Part shown: positions 62,428 to 64,000 of the stretch, piece by piece | Numbering within the stretch: position 1 is the stretch's first letter | Layout: each line of letters begins with the position of its first letter | Source of the DNA: Planctomycetota bacterium | Lineage (GTDB): Bacteria; Planctomycetota; Phycisphaerae; Sedimentisphaerales; Anaerobacaceae | Reading direction: 5' to 3' | NCBI GenBank assembly: GCA_019456145.1 | Contig: VRUL01000013.1 | Span: 87,408 to 151,407, forward strand | Length of the DNA stretch: 64,000 nt | The notes under the pieces: model-generated | What the model was told of the DNA's origin: nothing | Seen by the model: only the letters and a program-made list of their open reading frames with translations | Database searches by the model: none | Program-made: the position numbers and the translations under genes

Positions 62428-62579
62428 TTTTTGGCGTTTCGTCTAAAACCGGCAAGTTTTTAAATCCGAAAGCGTAAAAAGTTGGTGCCCCGATATGGGG
62501 CATCGCTTGCGTGTTTCGGGTTGGGCCTTGCCGGGCCTTAGACGAGCACGATGTAGCGGTGCCCTTTTTTATTGCGCCT
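62428..62579 (+). repeat. Dispersed hairpin repeat, copy B
   Basis: Read on the plus strand this copy is one long imperfect hairpin: CGTCTAA (62440-62446) with TTAGACG (62537-62543), then CCGGCAAG with CTTGCCGG, CCGAAA with TTTCGG, and a tip hairpin TGCCCC GATAT GGGGCA. A bulged G and unpaired spacer recall integron attC sites, but the AAC/GTT core is not exact. It ends about 30 bases before ATG 62609. Confidence 0.85.
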
Positions 62580-62608
62580 TTAAATAAGTCTTAGCAAGGA
62601 GATTTGTT

Positions 62609-63169
62609 ATGACAGCTTTGAGCATTTTATTAAGTGTCGGTTTTTGGGAAAGACGAGCGATGGAAGCGATACCGATATTAGTATTAGCTGTTCTCGTCTT
62701 CGCTACAGGAGCTCTCTGGGGCTTTATCGAAAGAAAGATAAGAATAAGGCAGGAACATAATCTTTCAAAAGCCAATCGGTTAACTGAAATTGAAGCACTT
62801 CGGGCTTATGCACGTATGATCAATAATTTAAATATCACACATATTAAGCCATACATTGCAGATGATTTTCATTATGTCTCCCAATCTGTCTTTGATAAAA
62901 TAGAATCGAAAGATAAGTTTCTCGATTATATTCAAGGGAAACTCCACGCAATTCGCAAGAATAGACCAAATAATAAGGTATGGGCCGAAATTGGCGAACT
63001 TAAAACACATCAGCGTGGTCGACCCTGTGTGCTTATAGCACAAGGAAAAAAAGATGAGCTTAAAGAAACGGTGCTTGCTAAAGTAGTAGGTGACAAAATC
63101 GAACGAATAGATGTATGCCTTGTTCCTTCGCCAGAATTGGCAAAGCGAACCGGTGAGTATCCGACATGA
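62609..63169 (+). CDS. Membrane-anchored NTF2-like cargo protein
   Basis: The 186-residue protein starts at ATG 62609 (AAGGAG 7 bases upstream). A membrane segment at residues 20-40 (IPILVLAVLVFATGALWGFI) is followed by basic residues and a soluble domain (IEALRAYARMINNLNITHIK, then PYIADDFHYVSQ, SKDKFLDYIQGKLHAIRK and RPCVLIAQGKKDELKE) resembling an NTF2/SnoaL-like fold. It is the only plus-strand gene between the operon and the integrase remnant, and it lies behind a dispersed hairpin repeat. It may be a cargo gene; function unknown. Confidence 0.7.
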   Translation: MTALSILLSVGFWERRAMEAIPILVLAVLVFATGALWGFIERKIRIRQEHNLSKANRLTEIEALRAYARMINNLNITHIKPYIADDFHYVSQSVFDKIESKDKFLDYIQGKLHAIRKNRPNNKVWAEIGELKTHQRGRPCVLIAQGKKDELKETVLAKVVGDKIERIDVCLVPSPELAKRTGEYPT

Positions 63170-63455
63170 TAGCAGGGAGAGATTAAGTTGCGTATCTACT
63201 CTTTGATTCTCATTAAATCATACGGTTTCGAGTTCAGTTCGTTAAGAGGGAACATAGCCTCCAAAAAGGCGGCCGACAACCAGTTGACGCACCAAAAGAA
63301 GATTCAGTTTATCAGCTTATTTGAAATTTAGTAAGGCGTCTCTTTGGGTAAGTAAGGTACCTTCGAGGACGAGGGGCGGGGGTGTGGTAAAGATTCTGAG
63401 AGGTAGGAGTCCCTTTTTTTTTATGTGTGCGATTCTGTTGCCTTGATCTTGTTGG
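63170..63455. other. Intergenic region without supported gene
   Basis: About 285 bases between the NTF2-like gene and the integrase remnant. I see no promoter, hairpin or ORF worth naming, apart from a T-run at 63412-63421. Confidence 0.5.
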
Positions 63456-63743
63456 CTATCCGTTGCAGCTTTTGGTACTAAAATTCTTCCTCATCCAGTG
63501 CCTGTACCTGCCGCTTTCTGGCCTGGTTGTTTGTCTTGGCATTGTGGTTGGGCTGGCGTATCCAGCCTGGTCCTGGACGAACCTGAGGTCCTTCTCGATG
63601 TTGTACAGCCGGGTCAGGTAAGTGTGCCGGAGCATGTGGGGATGCAGCTTGCCGATTCCAGCCTGTTCGCCGATACGTTTTACCTTGGCATATATGCTAC
63701 GATATATGATCCGGTCGCCACGTCTCAGGATTGGGTTGCAATG
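63456..63743 (-). pseudogene. Tyrosine recombinase remnant lacking the catalytic tyrosine
   Basis: The minus strand reads GDRIIYRSIYAKVKRIGEQA, LHPHMLRHTYLTRLYNIEKD and LRFVQDQAGYASPTTTM, the C-terminal core of a XerC-type recombinase including HxLRH. The frame has no start and begins after a stop at 63744-63746. The expected Tyr after TTM is absent, and one reading-frame step gives an alternative tail (AKTNNQARKRQVQALDEEEF). It is most simply a decayed integrase fragment. Confidence 0.85.
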
Positions 63744-64000
63744 TTACAAGCGGCCAACATTGCATCGGAAGGGTTTAATCCATACGCGGTCCCTGTGGGT
63801 GTTGGGTTGTCGCTCTTGAGTATTATTCTTGCGTGGGTTGCCAAACGAAAGGCGGCGGAAGCTGCGGCTGCTCAGGCCAAATACCAGGCTCACGAACAGG
63901 GTGTGGAAAGGACGATGAAGGAGGTTTCGGCAAGTGTGGTCGCGGAAGTGAAAGCGGTTGAAGCCGAACTATACAACAATATTGGAGAGGCCCGGGTTGC
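63741..64000 (+). CDS. Phage-like membrane/coiled-coil protein, 3' truncated by window end
   Basis: From ATG 63741 the frame reads MLQAANIASEGFNPYAVPVG, then a membrane segment (VGLSLLSIILAWVAK), then an Ala/Lys/Glu-rich coiled coil (KAAEAAAAQAKYQ...ASVVAEVKAVEAEL). It continues past the window. The same frame is open upstream to about 63447, but there it overlaps the antisense integrase remnant, so the later start is preferred; ATG 63642 is an alternative. Small phage proteins with this order often lie near lysis or tail genes. No ribosome site is convincing. Confidence 0.55.
   Translation, partial: MLQAANIASEGFNPYAVPVGVGLSLLSIILAWVAKRKAAEAAAAQAKYQAHEQGVERTMKEVSASVVAEVKAVEAELYNNIGEARV

Noticed and set aside
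63622..63819. Plus ORF reading MCRSMWGCSLPIP
   Set aside because: It is in a different frame from the coiled-coil gene and lies across the antisense integrase remnant; no family features.
1..64000. CRISPR array
   Set aside because: No regularly spaced direct repeats with unique spacers were seen; the repeats present are tandem, palindromic or coding.

Overview
The window looks like a chromosomal contig of a Gram-negative planctomycete, most likely of the class Phycisphaerae (Planctomycetota). This is inferred from gene content, not from a marker phylogeny. Supporting content: dockerin-like and PEP-CTERM-like tails on secreted proteins, large right-handed beta-helix surface proteins, LptD and a LolCDE-type transporter (so an outer membrane), several glycoside hydrolases with a DUF1593 protein, an Asn-tRNA-borne integrative element, and the degenerate intergenic repeats that are common in that group.

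Layout. 1-15.5 kb is accessory: the end of a Maf-type pyrophosphatase, a secreted beta-propeller/dockerin protein with two detached PEP-CTERM-like tails downstream, a secreted tandem metallopeptidase with a dead second half, a voltage-gated-type potassium channel, two beta-helix surface proteins that share a C-terminal domain, a zinc-ribbon membrane protein and a PilT ATPase. 15.6-41.4 kb is mostly housekeeping: LptD-like barrel, class II aldolase, S41 processing protease, LysS, two FtsX-type permeases plus their ATPase (LolCDE-like), branched-chain aminotransferase, polyprenyl synthase, putative porin, RarA, 5-formyl-THF cyclo-ligase, a LysM/L,D-transpeptidase, ClpX, a phosphoribosyltransferase, AhcY, a membrane protein, a GGDEF cyclase and a HEAT-repeat protein. 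41.4-52.4 kb is a carbohydrate-catabolism block: a Tat-exported Gfo/Idh/MocA oxidoreductase facing a four-gene minus-strand operon of three clan-A-like glycosidases (one GH50/agarase-like) and a DUF1593 protein. 52.5-55.6 kb holds a GT21-like glycosyltransferase and an overlapping Ser/Thr kinase/metallophosphoesterase pair.

55.95 kb is tRNA-Asn(GTT). A tyrosine integrase overlaps its 3' half, and a compact minus-strand operon follows to 62.1 kb: membrane protein, XRE regulator, SF3 helicase, AlpA-like HTH, Cys-rich phage protein, ParB-like protein, excisionase-like HTH and a winged-helix-type protein, with two very small coupled ORFs. No capsid, tail or terminase gene is present, so it resembles a phage satellite or a small integrative element. 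A structured terminator-type leader precedes the operon. A divergent cargo-like gene (62.6 kb) sits behind a hairpin repeat that also occurs at 3.5 kb. The right end has an integrase remnant that has lost its catalytic tyrosine, and a phage-like gene running off the window.

The most unusual items are the two-copy hairpin repeat placed about 30-37 bp upstream of two unrelated genes, the detached PEP-CTERM tails, the satellite-like element with iteron-like inverted repeats and its leader, and the coupled 20-codon ORF. All identifications come from reading motifs; no database search was run.
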